A stretch of DNA of 43,839 nt from Gloeomargarita lithophora Alchichica-D10 (GTDB lineage: Bacteria; Cyanobacteriota; Cyanobacteriia; Gloeomargaritales; Gloeomargaritaceae), in contig NZ_CP017675.1 of assembly GCF_001870225.1 (NCBI RefSeq), forward strand, positions 2,479,360 through 2,523,198, written 5' to 3'. This document shows positions 33,479 to 41,906 of this stretch, piece after piece (position 1 is the first letter of the stretch; each line of letters opens with the position of its first letter). Below the pieces are notes generated by a model. The model worked only from the letters and a program-made list of their open reading frames with translations, was not told the DNA's origin and did not search any database. Made by a program: the position numbers and the translations under genes.

Positions 33479-33742
33479 AGGACACCTCTAAAAATAGGTC
33501 GCAGGGGGGCACCCCCGGACGTGGTTCGCCAAAATATCGGTTCACCAATTGGGTGAAATTGCGATATTTGAATTTTGCATGGCGGTCGCAGGGGGGCACC
33601 CCCCGGACGTGGTTCGCCAAAATATCTGTTCGCCCATTGGGTGAAATTGCGATATTTGAATTTTGCATGGCGGTCGCAGGGGGGCACCCCCCGGACGTGG
33701 TTCGCCAAAATATCGGTTCGCCCATTGGGTGGGATGGCTGTA
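33479..33742. mobile_element. Chimeric miniature element with three tandem cores
   Basis: The left end AGGACACCTCTAAAAATAGG is family B (nearly identical to 10349). The right end ATTGGGTGGGATGGCTGTAG matches family A ends (18 of 20 bases to 30841-30862). Three core repeats begin at 33497, 33584 and 33672, period 87-88 bp, each GGTCGCAGGGGGGCACCCCC(C)GGACGTGG in two adjoining pieces, then TTCGCCAAAATATC. A minus-strand open frame across it is only a repeat shadow. Confidence 0.8.
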
Positions 33743-33852
33743 GCTGTTATAAAACTATAAAATTCCATCTCATTTTATTGAGGATTGCAACGGATTGTAC
33801 TTGCGCTAGAAATCTCTCTGGTAGGATAACGTTTACTGATCTGGGAGGGGTC

Positions 33853-34020
33853 ATGGCTGACAAGGTTAGGCATTTAAGCGTACGTCTCAGCGATGATGAA
33901 AATCAAGCGCTAGAGTGCTATTGCGATCAAACAAGCCAATCTAAGACGGAAGTGATCCGTGAATTTATTCGTTCTTTGGTGTACCCCGCCTCAGCTAATT
34001 CTAGCCCAAAATCCACCTGA
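33853..34020 (+). CDS. Ribbon-helix-helix protein (CopG/Arc type)
   Basis: 55 residues: MADKVRHLSVRLSDDENQAL, then a second helix SQSKTEVIREFIRSLVY. The strand RHLSVRLSD followed by two helices with a T-E-V-I-R-E-F-I turn is a ribbon-helix-helix DNA-binding fold. GGGAGGGG lies 2-9 bases before the ATG. It starts 110 bp after the chimeric element. Its 3' third overlaps the next reading frame. It may be an antitoxin whose toxin is gone, or a small repressor; no toxin is visible. Confidence 0.75.
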   Translation: MADKVRHLSVRLSDDENQALECYCDQTSQSKTEVIREFIRSLVYPASANSSPKST

Positions 34021-34288
34021 ACCACCCCCAGAAGAATCCTGGTTAGCGTTGATTTCCCTGGTGGCCAGTTTGGTGCAGGGGCTGATTTTCCTATTGGGAT
34101 TTACATTTTCGGGGTTGGTGTTGATCGGGCAGGGATTGGCTTCCCTATTTTCCCTGGCGTTGGGATTGGTTTGGACACCGTTACAAGGGATTTTGACGGC
34201 TCTGGTGTTGCCGTTTTTTGCGACCGGGGTGGGCATGATGATTCCGGTGGTGGTTATTGTAATTGTGGTGCTCGTTTTGGCGGCTTAA
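33959..34288 (+). CDS. Small conserved-looking membrane protein
   Basis: Up to 109 residues, frame open from a GTG at 33959. After a Pro-rich stretch (AQNPPEPPPEESW) come long hydrophobic segments: LALISLVASLVQGLIFLLGF, FSGLVLIGQGLASLFSLALG and MMIPVVVIVIVVLVLAA, so two or three membrane helices. The true start is unclear because the first 60 bases overlap the ribbon-helix-helix gene in another frame; no good ribosome site is seen. I do not recognise a function. The overlap suggests a recent fusion of junctions rather than a designed operon. Confidence 0.6.
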   Translation: MNLFVLWCTPPQLILAQNPPEPPPEESWLALISLVASLVQGLIFLLGFTFSGLVLIGQGLASLFSLALGLVWTPLQGILTALVLPFFATGVGMMIPVVVIVIVVLVLAA

Positions 34289-34401
34289 ACGCTATGACTA
34301 AGGCATTAGCTAATGGGCACCTGCTCGATAATACTTAATTTCTGCTTTTTCTCAAGGTGAAAACCCTACCCCATTTTGCTGTAGCTCTAAGCATTGGATA
34401 C

Positions 34402-34424
34402 AAAAAACCCCCAGGGTTGGGGGC
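34402..34424 (-). terminator. Terminator of the groESL operon
   Basis: On the minus strand CCCCCA-ACCC-TGGGGG followed by six T, 48 bp after the groEL stop. Confidence 0.8.
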
Positions 34425-34471
34425 TGCGATTAAAAATTTGAGCCGAATTTTAGAATTGCTTAAGCGGTTGG

Positions 34472-36100
34472 TTAGTAGTCGAAGTCGCCGCCGCCGGGGG
34501 CTGATGGTGCTTTGTCCTTGGGTTCGGGTTTGTCCACCACGATACATTCGGTGGTCAAGACCATCCCGGCAATGGAGGCGGCGTTTTGCAGGGCAGAGCG
34601 GGTGACCTTGGCGGGGTCAACGATCCCGGCCTCGATCATGTTGCTGTAGGTGCCCTGGGCGGCATCGTAACCCACATCAAAGGCTTTGTCCTTCACCTGG
34701 TCGGCGATCACTGCCCCGTTTACGCCAGCGTTTTCGGCGATCCGCATCAGGGGTGCGGTCAATGCCCGACTGACGATCAATGCCCCGGTCAACTCTTCGT
34801 TGGTCAGGGTGCCCTTCGCCCAGCTTTCCAGTTCGGGAGCCAGGTGCGCCAGGGTAGTACCGCCCCCAGGGACGATACCTTCCTCCACGGCGGCCTTGGT
34901 GGCGTTGATGGCATCCTCCAGGCGCAATTTCTTGTCCTTCATCTCGGTTTCCGTGGCCGCCCCGACTTTGATCACCGCCACACCCCCGGCCAGTTTCGCC
35001 AGACGTTCTTGCAGTTTTTCCTTGTCGTAGGAGGAATCGGTTTCCTCAATTTGCTTACGGATTTGCTCACACCGGGCTTTCACCGCCACTTCATTGCCTT
35101 CGGCGATCAGGGTGGTGTGGTCTTTGGTGATGTTCACCCGCCGGGCTTTGCCCAGCATTTCCATCCGCACACTGTCGAGCTTGGAGCCGGTTTCTTCGGA
35201 AATCACCTGCCCACCAGTCAGTACGGCGATGTCCTGCAACATGGCCTTGCGCCGGTCACCAAACCCAGGGGCTTTGACGGCGGCCACGTTCAACACCCCC
35301 CGCAGTTTGTTCACCACCAGGGTCGCCAGGGCTTCTTTTTCAATGTCCTCGGCGATGATCACCAAGGGCCGCCCCGCCCGTGCCACCTGCTCCAGCACCG
35401 GCACGAGGTCCTGCACCAGGGCAATTTTCTTGTCGGTAATCAGCAACAACGCCTCTTCCAACACCGTTTCCATCCGCTCCGGGTCGGTGGCAAAGTAGGG
35501 GGAAATGTACCCCTTGTCAAAGCGCATCCCTTCGGTGACTTCCAGTTCGGTGCTGGTGGATTTGCCCTCTTCCAGGGAAATCACGCCTTCTTTGCCCACC
35601 TTGTCCATGGCGGCGGCGATCATTTGCCCCACCTCTTCGTCATTCCCGGCGGAGATGGAGGCCACCTGGGCAATGGCTTTGGAGTCTTCCACTTGACGGG
35701 CGTGGCTGGCAATTTTTTCCACCACAAAATTGGTGGCTTTGTCAATCCCCCGTTTCAGGGCAATCGGATTGGCACCGGCGGCCACATTCCGTAAACCCTC
35801 TTTGACCATGGCATGGGCCAATACTGTGGCGGTGGTTGTGCCATCCCCGGCCACATCGTTGGTTTTGGAGGCGGCTTGGCGGATCAAGGCCACACCGGTA
35901 TTTTCCACGTGGTCTTCCAGTTCGATTTCCTTGGCAATGGTCACCCCGTCATTGACAATTTGGGGGGCACCAAATTTCTTTTCCAACACCACGTTGCGCC
36001 CCTTGGGGCCGAGGGTGACGGCTACCGCTTCGGCGAGGATGTCCATGCCCCGCTCCAGGGCACGACGCGCCTCTTCGTAATAGAGAATTTTCTTAGCCAT
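34472..36100 (-). CDS. groEL: Chaperonin GroEL (GroEL1 type)
   Basis: 542 residues from ATG 36100, which has GGAGG nine bases upstream; the longer frame to 36280 would extend into the intergenic gap and groES. Starts [23 protein letters not shown]-site motifs [17 protein letters not shown] and [18 protein letters not shown] are intact, and [16 protein letters not shown] lies in the equatorial domain. The C-terminus ends GGGDFDY instead of Gly-Gly-Met repeats, as in cyanobacterial GroEL1. It folds proteins in a double ring with GroES. The second gene of the operon, 19 bp after groES. Confidence 0.97.
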   Translation of the reverse strand: MAKKILYYEEARRALERGMDILAEAVAVTLGPKGRNVVLEKKFGAPQIVNDGVTIAKEIELEDHVENTGVALIRQAASKTNDVAGDGTTTATVLAHAMVKEGLRNVAAGANPIALKRGIDKATNFVVEKIASHARQVEDSKAIAQVASISAGNDEEVGQMIAAAMDKVGKEGVISLEEGKSTSTELEVTEGMRFDKGYISPYFATDPERMETVLEEALLLITDKKIALVQDLVPVLEQVARAGRPLVIIAEDIEKEALATLVVNKLRGVLNVAAVKAPGFGDRRKAMLQDIAVLTGGQVISEETGSKLDSVRMEMLGKARRVNITKDHTTLIAEGNEVAVKARCEQIRKQIEETDSSYDKEKLQERLAKLAGGVAVIKVGAATETEMKDKKLRLEDAINATKAAVEEGIVPGGGTTLAHLAPELESWAKGTLTNEELTGALIVSRALTAPLMRIAENAGVNGAVIADQVKDKAFDVGYDAAQGTYSNMIEAGIVDPAKVTRSALQNAASIAGMVLTTECIVVDKPEPKDKAPSAPGGGDFDY

Positions 36101-36119
36101 GAGTAAAAACCTCCTTCGG

Positions 36120-36431
36120 TTACTGAACGGTAGCGAGAATGTCTTTTTCCGCCAGCAGGACGTATTCCTCACTGCCGATTTTGATTTCCGTGCCAGCGTA
36201 CTTGGAGTACAGCACTTTGTCGCCGACTTTGACTTCCAGGGCTTGGCGTTCCCCATCCTCATCCCGTTTGCCAGGGCCAACGGCGGCCACTTCGCCGATT
36301 TGGGGTTTTTCCTTGGCGGTGTCGGGCAAAAGGATGCCCCCGGCGGTTTTTTCCTCGGATTGACTGACTTTCACCAGTACCCGGTCACCCAATGGGGTTA
36401 CGGTGGATACATTCAAGGTGATGGTTGCCAT
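36120..36431 (-). CDS. groES: Co-chaperonin GroES
   Basis: 103 residues from ATG 36431 ([20 protein letters not shown]); an ATG at 36452 would add seven residues without family support. The mobile loop is seen in [20 protein letters not shown] and the roof and dome strands in [17 protein letters not shown] and [12 protein letters not shown]. It caps the GroEL ring. First gene of the operon, controlled by the CIRCE and K-box elements upstream. Confidence 0.97.
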   Translation of the reverse strand: MATITLNVSTVTPLGDRVLVKVSQSEEKTAGGILLPDTAKEKPQIGEVAAVGPGKRDEDGERQALEVKVGDKVLYSKYAGTEIKIGSEEYVLLAEKDILATVQ

Positions 36432-36498
36432 AAACGATGCTCCCAATGTCACTAAAATTGAACCTGATGTGCAAATGCAGATAGTTAATTACCTGGAC

Positions 36499-36524
36499 TA
36501 GCACTCTCGGCCTTCGAGTGCTAA
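36499..36524 (-). promoter_or_regulatory. CIRCE operator (HrcA site)
   Basis: TAGCACTC (36499-36506), a 9-bp spacer and GAGTGCTAA (36516-36524), matching the TTAGCACTC-N9-GAGTGCTAA consensus except one end base. It lies 68 bp before the groES start and should bind HrcA. Confidence 0.93.
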
Positions 36525-36551
36525 TTTAGCGTACCCAGGGGCGGTGCTTGG

Positions 36552-36567
36552 GTACGGGTTCCCGAAC
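36552..36567 (-). promoter_or_regulatory. K-box upstream of groESL
   Basis: Minus strand GTTCGGGAACCCGTAC matches the cyanobacterial K-box pattern (GTTCGG-NNAN-CC-NN-AC), known from light- and heat-responsive groE expression, at every defined base. It lies 28 bp upstream of CIRCE. Confidence 0.75.
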
Positions 36568-36676
36568 TGACGGCTGTGTAAATCAGCGCAAAGTTTTGTG
36601 GGGAAGTATTGCGAAGGGTGGGGTGCAGGGGGGAGAGCGGTTTTAGGATGGGGGTGATTTGACTGGAGTACTGCCC

Positions 36677-36931
36677 ATGAATCCCCTACTTTTGACGGTG
36701 CCGACGACGGTGCCCTGGTCTTCGAGTGTGGCTTTGGTGATGATCGGTTGCAATCTGTTTGCGGTGGCGATTGGCTACTACGCCATCCAGGCCAAGGGGG
36801 TGGGGCCGGCCTTGCCGTTGCCGGAATTATTCAAGGGGTTTGGCCTGCCGGAGTTGTTGGGGACGGCGGCCTTGGGTCATGTGCTGGGGGCGGGGATGGT
36901 GCTGGGTTTAGCCAATTCGGGATTGTTGTAA
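36677..36931 (+). CDS. psaK: Photosystem I subunit PsaK
   Basis: 84 residues from ATG 36677 with GGAG eight bases upstream; the longer frame from 36659 begins with TTG and is less likely. Two helices are visible (SSVALVMIGCNLFAVAIGYY and ELLGTAALGHVLGAGMVLGL) joined by QAKGVGPALPLPELFKGFGL, the PsaK signature. It binds chlorophyll at the edge of photosystem I and helps couple antenna. Monocistronic, divergent from groES. Length is normal. Confidence 0.95.
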   Translation: MNPLLLTVPTTVPWSSSVALVMIGCNLFAVAIGYYAIQAKGVGPALPLPELFKGFGLPELLGTAALGHVLGAGMVLGLANSGLL

Positions 36932-37002
36932 TTGAATCTGTGACATGAATCCGCAACCCCGGCTTCCTACAATAGAAATAGTTGTTTTCGGGGGTGCAGG
37001 CG

Positions 37003-38304
37003 ATGCAAGGGGGAATCCGGGTCGGTGCGTTGTTTGGGATTCCCCTGTACCTTGACCCGTCTTGGTTTGTGATTGCCCTGTTGGTGACCTGGGGCAATAG
37101 TTTGCGGTGGCGAGAGTTATACCCGGATTGGCCGGGGAGTTGGGTGTGGGGCGTGGGGTTATTGTTGGCGTTGGGCTTGTTCGGCTCGGTGCTGTTGCAT
37201 GAGTTGGGGCATAGTTTGGTGGCCAAAGCCCAGGGGGTGAAGGTGCGCTCGATCACCCTGTTTTTGTTTGGGGGGGTGGCGACCCTAGAGCGGGAATCCC
37301 GGACACCGATGCAGGCGTTGCGGGTGGCGGTTGCGGGGCCGGTGGTGAGTTTGGGGCTGGCAGGTATTCTGGGGGCAATGGTGTGGTTACTAGGGGGGGA
37401 ACGTCTTTTATTGGAGCTTAGCCAAGCCCAAGATGAAACGCTTCGCCCTATCCTCACCGCTTTTACAGAAAAGATTGGCCTCAAACGTGTTGTCATCAGT
37501 GCTATTGCCTGGAATTTAGCAAGTATCAATCTTGTTTTAGGTGTGTTCAACCTGCTCCCAGGATTACCCCTTGATGGAGGGCAGGTCTTGAAAGCCTGTA
37601 TTTGGCAGGTGACGGGCAGTCCGTTCAGGGGGGTGCAGTGGGCGGCTGGGTCGGGTTGGATACTGGGGATATTAGGGATGGTGTTGGGAGTGCTAACTCT
37701 GTTTAGTGGGGGTATTTGGCTATTCCTAATTGGTTGGTTTATGGCGATTAATGCCCAGACCTACCGCCAGTACAGTGTTTTACAAGAAATGCTTCTCAAA
37801 ACCCTGGTGCATCAAATTATGAGCCGGGAGTTTCGGGTGTTGGGGGCGGAATTGTGTTTGCGGGATTTTGTGGATTTGTACTGCTTGCCTGCCCAGACCC
37901 CGGAGATTTATTTTGCGGAGGCGGATGGCCGTTACCTGGGGTTGGTGGATAGCGGGCGCTTGTCTCGGATTGAACGCAGTCAATGGTCGAGTGCATCCCT
38001 GGCAACCATCGTGATTCCCCTGGATGAACTCCCCAAGGTGCGGGAGCAGGATAATTTGGCACAGGCAATTATTGCCCTGGGGGATGATCATGCTTGGCTG
38101 TTGGTGCGTTCCCCGGTGGGGGGGGTGCAGGGCTTGGTTCTGCGGGGGGATGTGCTGAAACCCCTGGCGCCCTTTTTGGGGTTGAGCGGGTCGGATTTGG
38201 AGCGGGTGAACCGGGAGGGGCGGTATCCCCAGGGCTTAAACCTGGTGCCTTTGGCGCAAAAAGCCCTAGAAATGGCGGCCGCTCTCCCAGAAACCCAGCA
38301 TTAA
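37003..38304 (+). CDS. Site-2 protease family (M50) with C-terminal regulatory domain
   Basis: 433 residues from ATG 37003 (MQGGIRVGALFGIPLYLDPS). The zinc motif HELGH (66-70) lies in the second or third helix, with the other ligand in NLLPGLPLDGGQV. Six or so helices span about 15-255. The C-terminal 180 residues are soluble, in the position where M50 relatives carry CBS pairs, but the CBS pattern is weak. Between the helices lies an unusual charged loop (LLELSQAQDETLRP then LTAFTEKIGLKR). It cuts membrane-spanning substrates; the target is unknown. Convergent with gap2 with a 7-bp gap. Confidence 0.88.
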   Translation: MQGGIRVGALFGIPLYLDPSWFVIALLVTWGNSLRWRELYPDWPGSWVWGVGLLLALGLFGSVLLHELGHSLVAKAQGVKVRSITLFLFGGVATLERESRTPMQALRVAVAGPVVSLGLAGILGAMVWLLGGERLLLELSQAQDETLRPILTAFTEKIGLKRVVISAIAWNLASINLVLGVFNLLPGLPLDGGQVLKACIWQVTGSPFRGVQWAAGSGWILGILGMVLGVLTLFSGGIWLFLIGWFMAINAQTYRQYSVLQEMLLKTLVHQIMSREFRVLGAELCLRDFVDLYCLPAQTPEIYFAEADGRYLGLVDSGRLSRIERSQWSSASLATIVIPLDELPKVREQDNLAQAIIALGDDHAWLLVRSPVGGVQGLVLRGDVLKPLAPFLGLSGSDLERVNREGRYPQGLNLVPLAQKALEMAAALPETQH

Positions 38305-38311
38305 CCCAAAA

Positions 38312-39328
38312 TCAAGCCACCCAGTTGTGCGCCACGTATTCGGCTAAGTCCACCACCCGCTGGGAATAACCCCATTCGTTGTCATACCAGGCGACAACTT
38401 TCACCAGGGTGCCATCCATGACCATGGTTAAGGCCGCATCCACGATGGAGGAGGTGTCGGTACCCCGGTAATCGCTGGACACCAGGGGTTCTTCGTTGTA
38501 CCCCAAAATACCCTGCAAAGCTCCTTCGCTGGCTTGTTTCAAAGCGGCATTCACCTCTTCGGCAATGGTGGGCTGGCTGACCTCCACCACCAAATCCGCC
38601 AGGGACACGTTGGGGGTGGGCACCCGGAAGGCGATGCCGTTGAGTTTGCCGTTCAATTCGGGTAACACCAAGCCCACCGCCTTGGCCGCCCCGGTGGAAG
38701 TGGGGACGATATTCACCGCCGCCGCCCGTGCCCGCCGCAAATCCCGGTGGCTGGAGTCCAACAGCCGTTGGTCGCCGGTGTAGCTGTGGGTGGTGGTCAT
38801 CATGCCTTTGACAATGCCAAATTGCTCGTGGATCACCTTCACCACCGGGGCGAGGCAGTTGGTGGTACAACTGGCATTGCTAATGATGTGGTGTTGCTGG
38901 TGGTCGTAGTCGGTATGGTTGACCCCCATGACAAAAGTGCCGATGCCTGCCCCTTTCCCCGGTGCGGTGATCATCACTTTTTTGGCACCGGCGTTGAGGT
39001 GTTTGCTGGCACCTTTTTCATCCACAAAAACCCCGGTGGCTTCGATAATTAGATCAATACCCAGTGCCTTCCAGGGTAGGTTTTCCGGGTTGCGGTCGGA
39101 ATAGCATTTGCAGGTTTTACCATTGACCGTAATCGAATTTTCATCACTGGTAATTTGGGCATCCCAACGCCCCAACATGGAATCATACTTGAGTAAGTGG
39201 GCGTTGATTTTCGGGTCGGAAGTGTCGTTGATTGCCACAACCTCCAGCCCAGTGGTCGCCCGTCCCGCCCAACAGCGCAGGAAGTTGCGCCCGATGCGGC
39301 CAAAGCCATTAATTGCAACCTTAATCAC
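38312..39328 (-). CDS. gap2: Glyceraldehyde-3-phosphate dehydrogenase, Gap2/GapB type
   Basis: 338 residues from GTG 39328 with GAGG six bases upstream; TTG 39340 has no ribosome site. N-terminal NAD(P) motif [17 protein letters not shown], catalytic Cys154 in SNASCTTNC, and a C-terminal [19 protein letters not shown]. The sequence around residues 28-35 ([11 protein letters not shown]) lacks a strict NAD-only pattern and suits dual NADP/NAD use. It works in the Calvin cycle and gluconeogenesis. Monocistronic, divergent from murC. Confidence 0.95.
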   Translation of the reverse strand: MIKVAINGFGRIGRNFLRCWAGRATTGLEVVAINDTSDPKINAHLLKYDSMLGRWDAQITSDENSITVNGKTCKCYSDRNPENLPWKALGIDLIIEATGVFVDEKGASKHLNAGAKKVMITAPGKGAGIGTFVMGVNHTDYDHQQHHIISNASCTTNCLAPVVKVIHEQFGIVKGMMTTTHSYTGDQRLLDSSHRDLRRARAAAVNIVPTSTGAAKAVGLVLPELNGKLNGIAFRVPTPNVSLADLVVEVSQPTIAEEVNAALKQASEGALQGILGYNEEPLVSSDYRGTDTSSIVDAALTMVMDGTLVKVVAWYDNEWGYSQRVVDLAEYVAHNWVA

Positions 39329-39503
39329 GGTAGTCCTCAACGGTGATGATGGCGTGAATTTGCCCTACATCTTACCACCGTTTGGGCTTTCGCACCGGGG
39401 ATCAAGGGGAAAGGGGACGACTTTTTCCCTAACGGCGATTGGTCGGGGAAAAGGCCGGGGTGACCGAATATGCGAGTACATTCCCTCGCCGGAAAATTCC
39501 TGG

Positions 39504-39509
39504 TATGAT
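39504..39509 (+). promoter_or_regulatory. -10 box (TATGAT) upstream of murC
   Basis: TATGAT 38 bp before the murC start, with no clear -35. The ribosome site AAGGAG lies at 39537-39542. Confidence 0.45.
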
Positions 39510-39547
39510 AACGCCTGAACCCCGTTGTGGTGTCGTAAGGAGTCCAG

Positions 39548-40960
39548 ATGCCACCCCGCACCCTCGATCTTTCTGGCCGCCCCTTTCATTTTATTGGCAT
39601 TGGGGGCATTGGGATGTCGGCGCTGGCGCATATTCTGGTCAGCCGGGGGGTGGCGGTGTCCGGTTCGGATGTGTCGGTGAATGGCATCAGTGCCCGTTTG
39701 GAAACCCTGGGGGTGCGGGTGACGGCGCAGGATGGTTCGGCTCTGCGGGAGTGGGGGGAGGTTTTACCCCAGGTGATTTGTTCCACGGCGATTAGTGACT
39801 CCAACCCGGAATATCAACTGGCGCAGGCGTTGGGTTGCCCTCTATTTCATCGTTCCGAAGTGTTGGCCGCGCTTGCCCAGCAATATGACAGTATTTTGGT
39901 GGCGGGTACCCACGGCAAGACGACCACCAGCAGTTTAATTAGCCATATCCTGTTGCACGCTGGCTATGACCCCACGATTATTATTGGCGGCGAAGTAAGC
40001 ACCTGGGGGGGCAATGCGCGCCTGGGTCAAGGGCGATTTCTGGTGGCGGAGGCGGATGAATCCGACGGCACCCTGGTCAACCTGCGGGGACGGGTGGGGG
40101 TGATTACCAACATTGAACTCGACCATACGAATCACTTTGCCTCCCTGGCGCAGGTGGTGGCAACGTTTCGGGCTTTTGCCCAGCATTGTGGGTTAATGGT
40201 CATCTGTGCCGATTGTGCTACGGCGGCGCAGGTGGGGCAGGAATTGGCCACCCCGGTTTTGACCTATGGGTTAAACGTCCCGGCCACTTATACGGTGACG
40301 GAGGTGCAGTACGCCCCAACCGGGATCACCGCCCAGGTGTGGGAGCGGGAGCAGGTTTTGGGAACGCTTTCTCTGCCCCTATTCGGCCAACATAATTTGA
40401 AAAACACCCTGGCGGCGGTGGCCGTCTGTCGGGAATTGGGGCTGGCGTTTCCCTTGATCCAGGAGGCCGTCACCACGTTTACCGGGGCACGGCGGCGGTT
40501 TGAATTGCGGGGGCAGGGCGGGGGAATTGAATTTTATGACGACTACGCCCACCATCCCAGCGAAATCCGGGCGACTTTGAATGCGGCACGCCAGCGGTGG
40601 CCCCAGGGGGAACGCCGGTTGGTGGTGGTGTTTCAGCCCCATCGCTACAGCCGCACGGCCAGTTTACTGACGGATTTTGGTCCGGTATTTGCCGAGGCGG
40701 AGGTGGTGATGACGCTGGATATTTACGGGGCGGGGGAGGCCAATCCTACGGGCTTGACGGGGGAAGATTTTGCCCAGCAGGTGCGCCAATATCACCCGGC
40801 GGTGACCTATGCCCCCACCCTGGAGGCGGCGGAACATCATTTGCAAGCATTATTGCAACCGGGGGATGCGGTGTTGTTTTTGGGAGCCGGAAACTTGAAT
40901 CGGGTGATTCCTAGCCTGTTGGCGTTTTATCAGCCGAGTGACCCCCTCACGGTGGGATGA
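39548..40960 (+). CDS. murC: UDP-N-acetylmuramate--L-alanine ligase (MurC)
   Basis: 470 residues. N-terminal UDP-binding loop FHFIGIGGIGMSALAHILVS, ATP P-loop GTHGKTT (120-126), then EADESDGTLVNL and ITNIELDHTNHF, and the late motif DYAHHPSEIRATLNAARQRW. It adds L-Ala to UDP-MurNAc in the cytoplasm, the first amino-acid step of peptidoglycan. AAGGAG is six bases before ATG 39548. It overlaps murB by four bases (ATGA), so both are cotranslated. Confidence 0.97.
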   Translation: MPPRTLDLSGRPFHFIGIGGIGMSALAHILVSRGVAVSGSDVSVNGISARLETLGVRVTAQDGSALREWGEVLPQVICSTAISDSNPEYQLAQALGCPLFHRSEVLAALAQQYDSILVAGTHGKTTTSSLISHILLHAGYDPTIIIGGEVSTWGGNARLGQGRFLVAEADESDGTLVNLRGRVGVITNIELDHTNHFASLAQVVATFRAFAQHCGLMVICADCATAAQVGQELATPVLTYGLNVPATYTVTEVQYAPTGITAQVWEREQVLGTLSLPLFGQHNLKNTLAAVAVCRELGLAFPLIQEAVTTFTGARRRFELRGQGGGIEFYDDYAHHPSEIRATLNAARQRWPQGERRLVVVFQPHRYSRTASLLTDFGPVFAEAEVVMTLDIYGAGEANPTGLTGEDFAQQVRQYHPAVTYAPTLEAAEHHLQALLQPGDAVLFLGAGNLNRVIPSLLAFYQPSDPLTVG

Positions 40961-41853
40961 CCCCAACGGAACTGTGCCGGGAGCAGGCGGCCTTGGCGGA
41001 ATTGACCACCTACCGGGTAGGCGGGCGGGCGCAGTGGTTGGCGGTGCCCCGGTGTCAGGATGAATTGCTTACGGTTGTGGCTTGGGCAAACCAGCAACAT
41101 CTGCCGGTGACGGTGGTAGGAGCCGGTTCTAATTTGCTAATCAGCGACCGAGGGCTGACGGGATTAGTCCTCTGCACCCGGTATCTGCGGGGGGTGCAGT
41201 GGGATGAAACCACGGGGCAAATGACGGCGGCGGCGGGGATGCCCTTACCTCAGTTGGCCTGGGATGCGGCCCGCCGGGGGTGGCACGGCCTGGCCTGGGC
41301 GGTGGGGATTCCTGGTACGGTGGGGGGTGCCGTGGTGATGAATGCGGGGGCGCAGGGGGGCTGTACGGCGGATTACCTGGTTGCGGCGCAGGTTTGGCGG
41401 GAAGGGGCAATCACCACCTGTACTACAGCAGAATTAGCTTACGGTTACCGTGCTTCCAGTTTGCAAATTAGTAAGGGGCTGGTGTTGTCCGCCCGTTGGC
41501 AATGTACCCCCGGCCATGACCCGCAACTTTTACTCCAACAAACCAGTGAGTATTTGCACCACCGGCGCAGTACCCAGCCCTACCATTTACCCAGTTGTGG
41601 CAGTGTGTTTCGCAATCCAGTGCAGTACAAAGCGGGTTGGTTGATTGAGCAAAGTGGCTTAAAGGGCTATCAAATCGGCCAAGCCCAAGTTTCCCCCCTG
41701 CACGCTAACTTTATGGTCAATTTGGGGGGGGCAACGGCGCAGAATATTTACGATTTAATCCATCATGTGCAAGCGGTGGTCGCCGAACAGTGGGGGATTG
41801 AATTACACCCAGAGGTGAAATTTTTAGGGGAGTTTAGCCATCGCCCAGTTTGA
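40957..41853 (+). CDS. murB: UDP-N-acetylenolpyruvoylglucosamine reductase (MurB)
   Basis: 298 residues. FAD-binding motifs TYRVGGRAQWLAVP, VVGAGSNLLISDRGLTGLVL and GIPGTVGGAVVMNAGAQGG, active-site SCGSVFRNPVQYKAGWLIEQ with the catalytic Ser, and a C-terminal Glu in LHPEVKFLG. It reduces UDP-GlcNAc-enolpyruvate to UDP-MurNAc with NADPH, the step before MurC. Type I by length. Follows murC with ATGA overlap. Confidence 0.97.
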   Translation: MTPTELCREQAALAELTTYRVGGRAQWLAVPRCQDELLTVVAWANQQHLPVTVVGAGSNLLISDRGLTGLVLCTRYLRGVQWDETTGQMTAAAGMPLPQLAWDAARRGWHGLAWAVGIPGTVGGAVVMNAGAQGGCTADYLVAAQVWREGAITTCTTAELAYGYRASSLQISKGLVLSARWQCTPGHDPQLLLQQTSEYLHHRRSTQPYHLPSCGSVFRNPVQYKAGWLIEQSGLKGYQIGQAQVSPLHANFMVNLGGATAQNIYDLIHHVQAVVAEQWGIELHPEVKFLGEFSHRPV

Positions 41854-41906
41854 ATCTACCTTATTATCCAGTTAGACCGATACCCCAAACCCTCAGTGCA
41901 TTTGAG

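Noticed and set aside
33448-33768. A 106-residue minus-strand frame with internal peptide repeats (GEPIFW...)
   Set aside because: It is produced by the tandem GC-rich cores of the chimeric element; the repeated peptide follows the 87-88 bp DNA period and no ribosome site or family is seen.
34586-35794. Long plus-strand frame of 402 residues opposite groEL
   Set aside because: Antisense shadow of groEL, rich in Gly/His/Gln from reverse-strand codon bias; groEL itself is certain.
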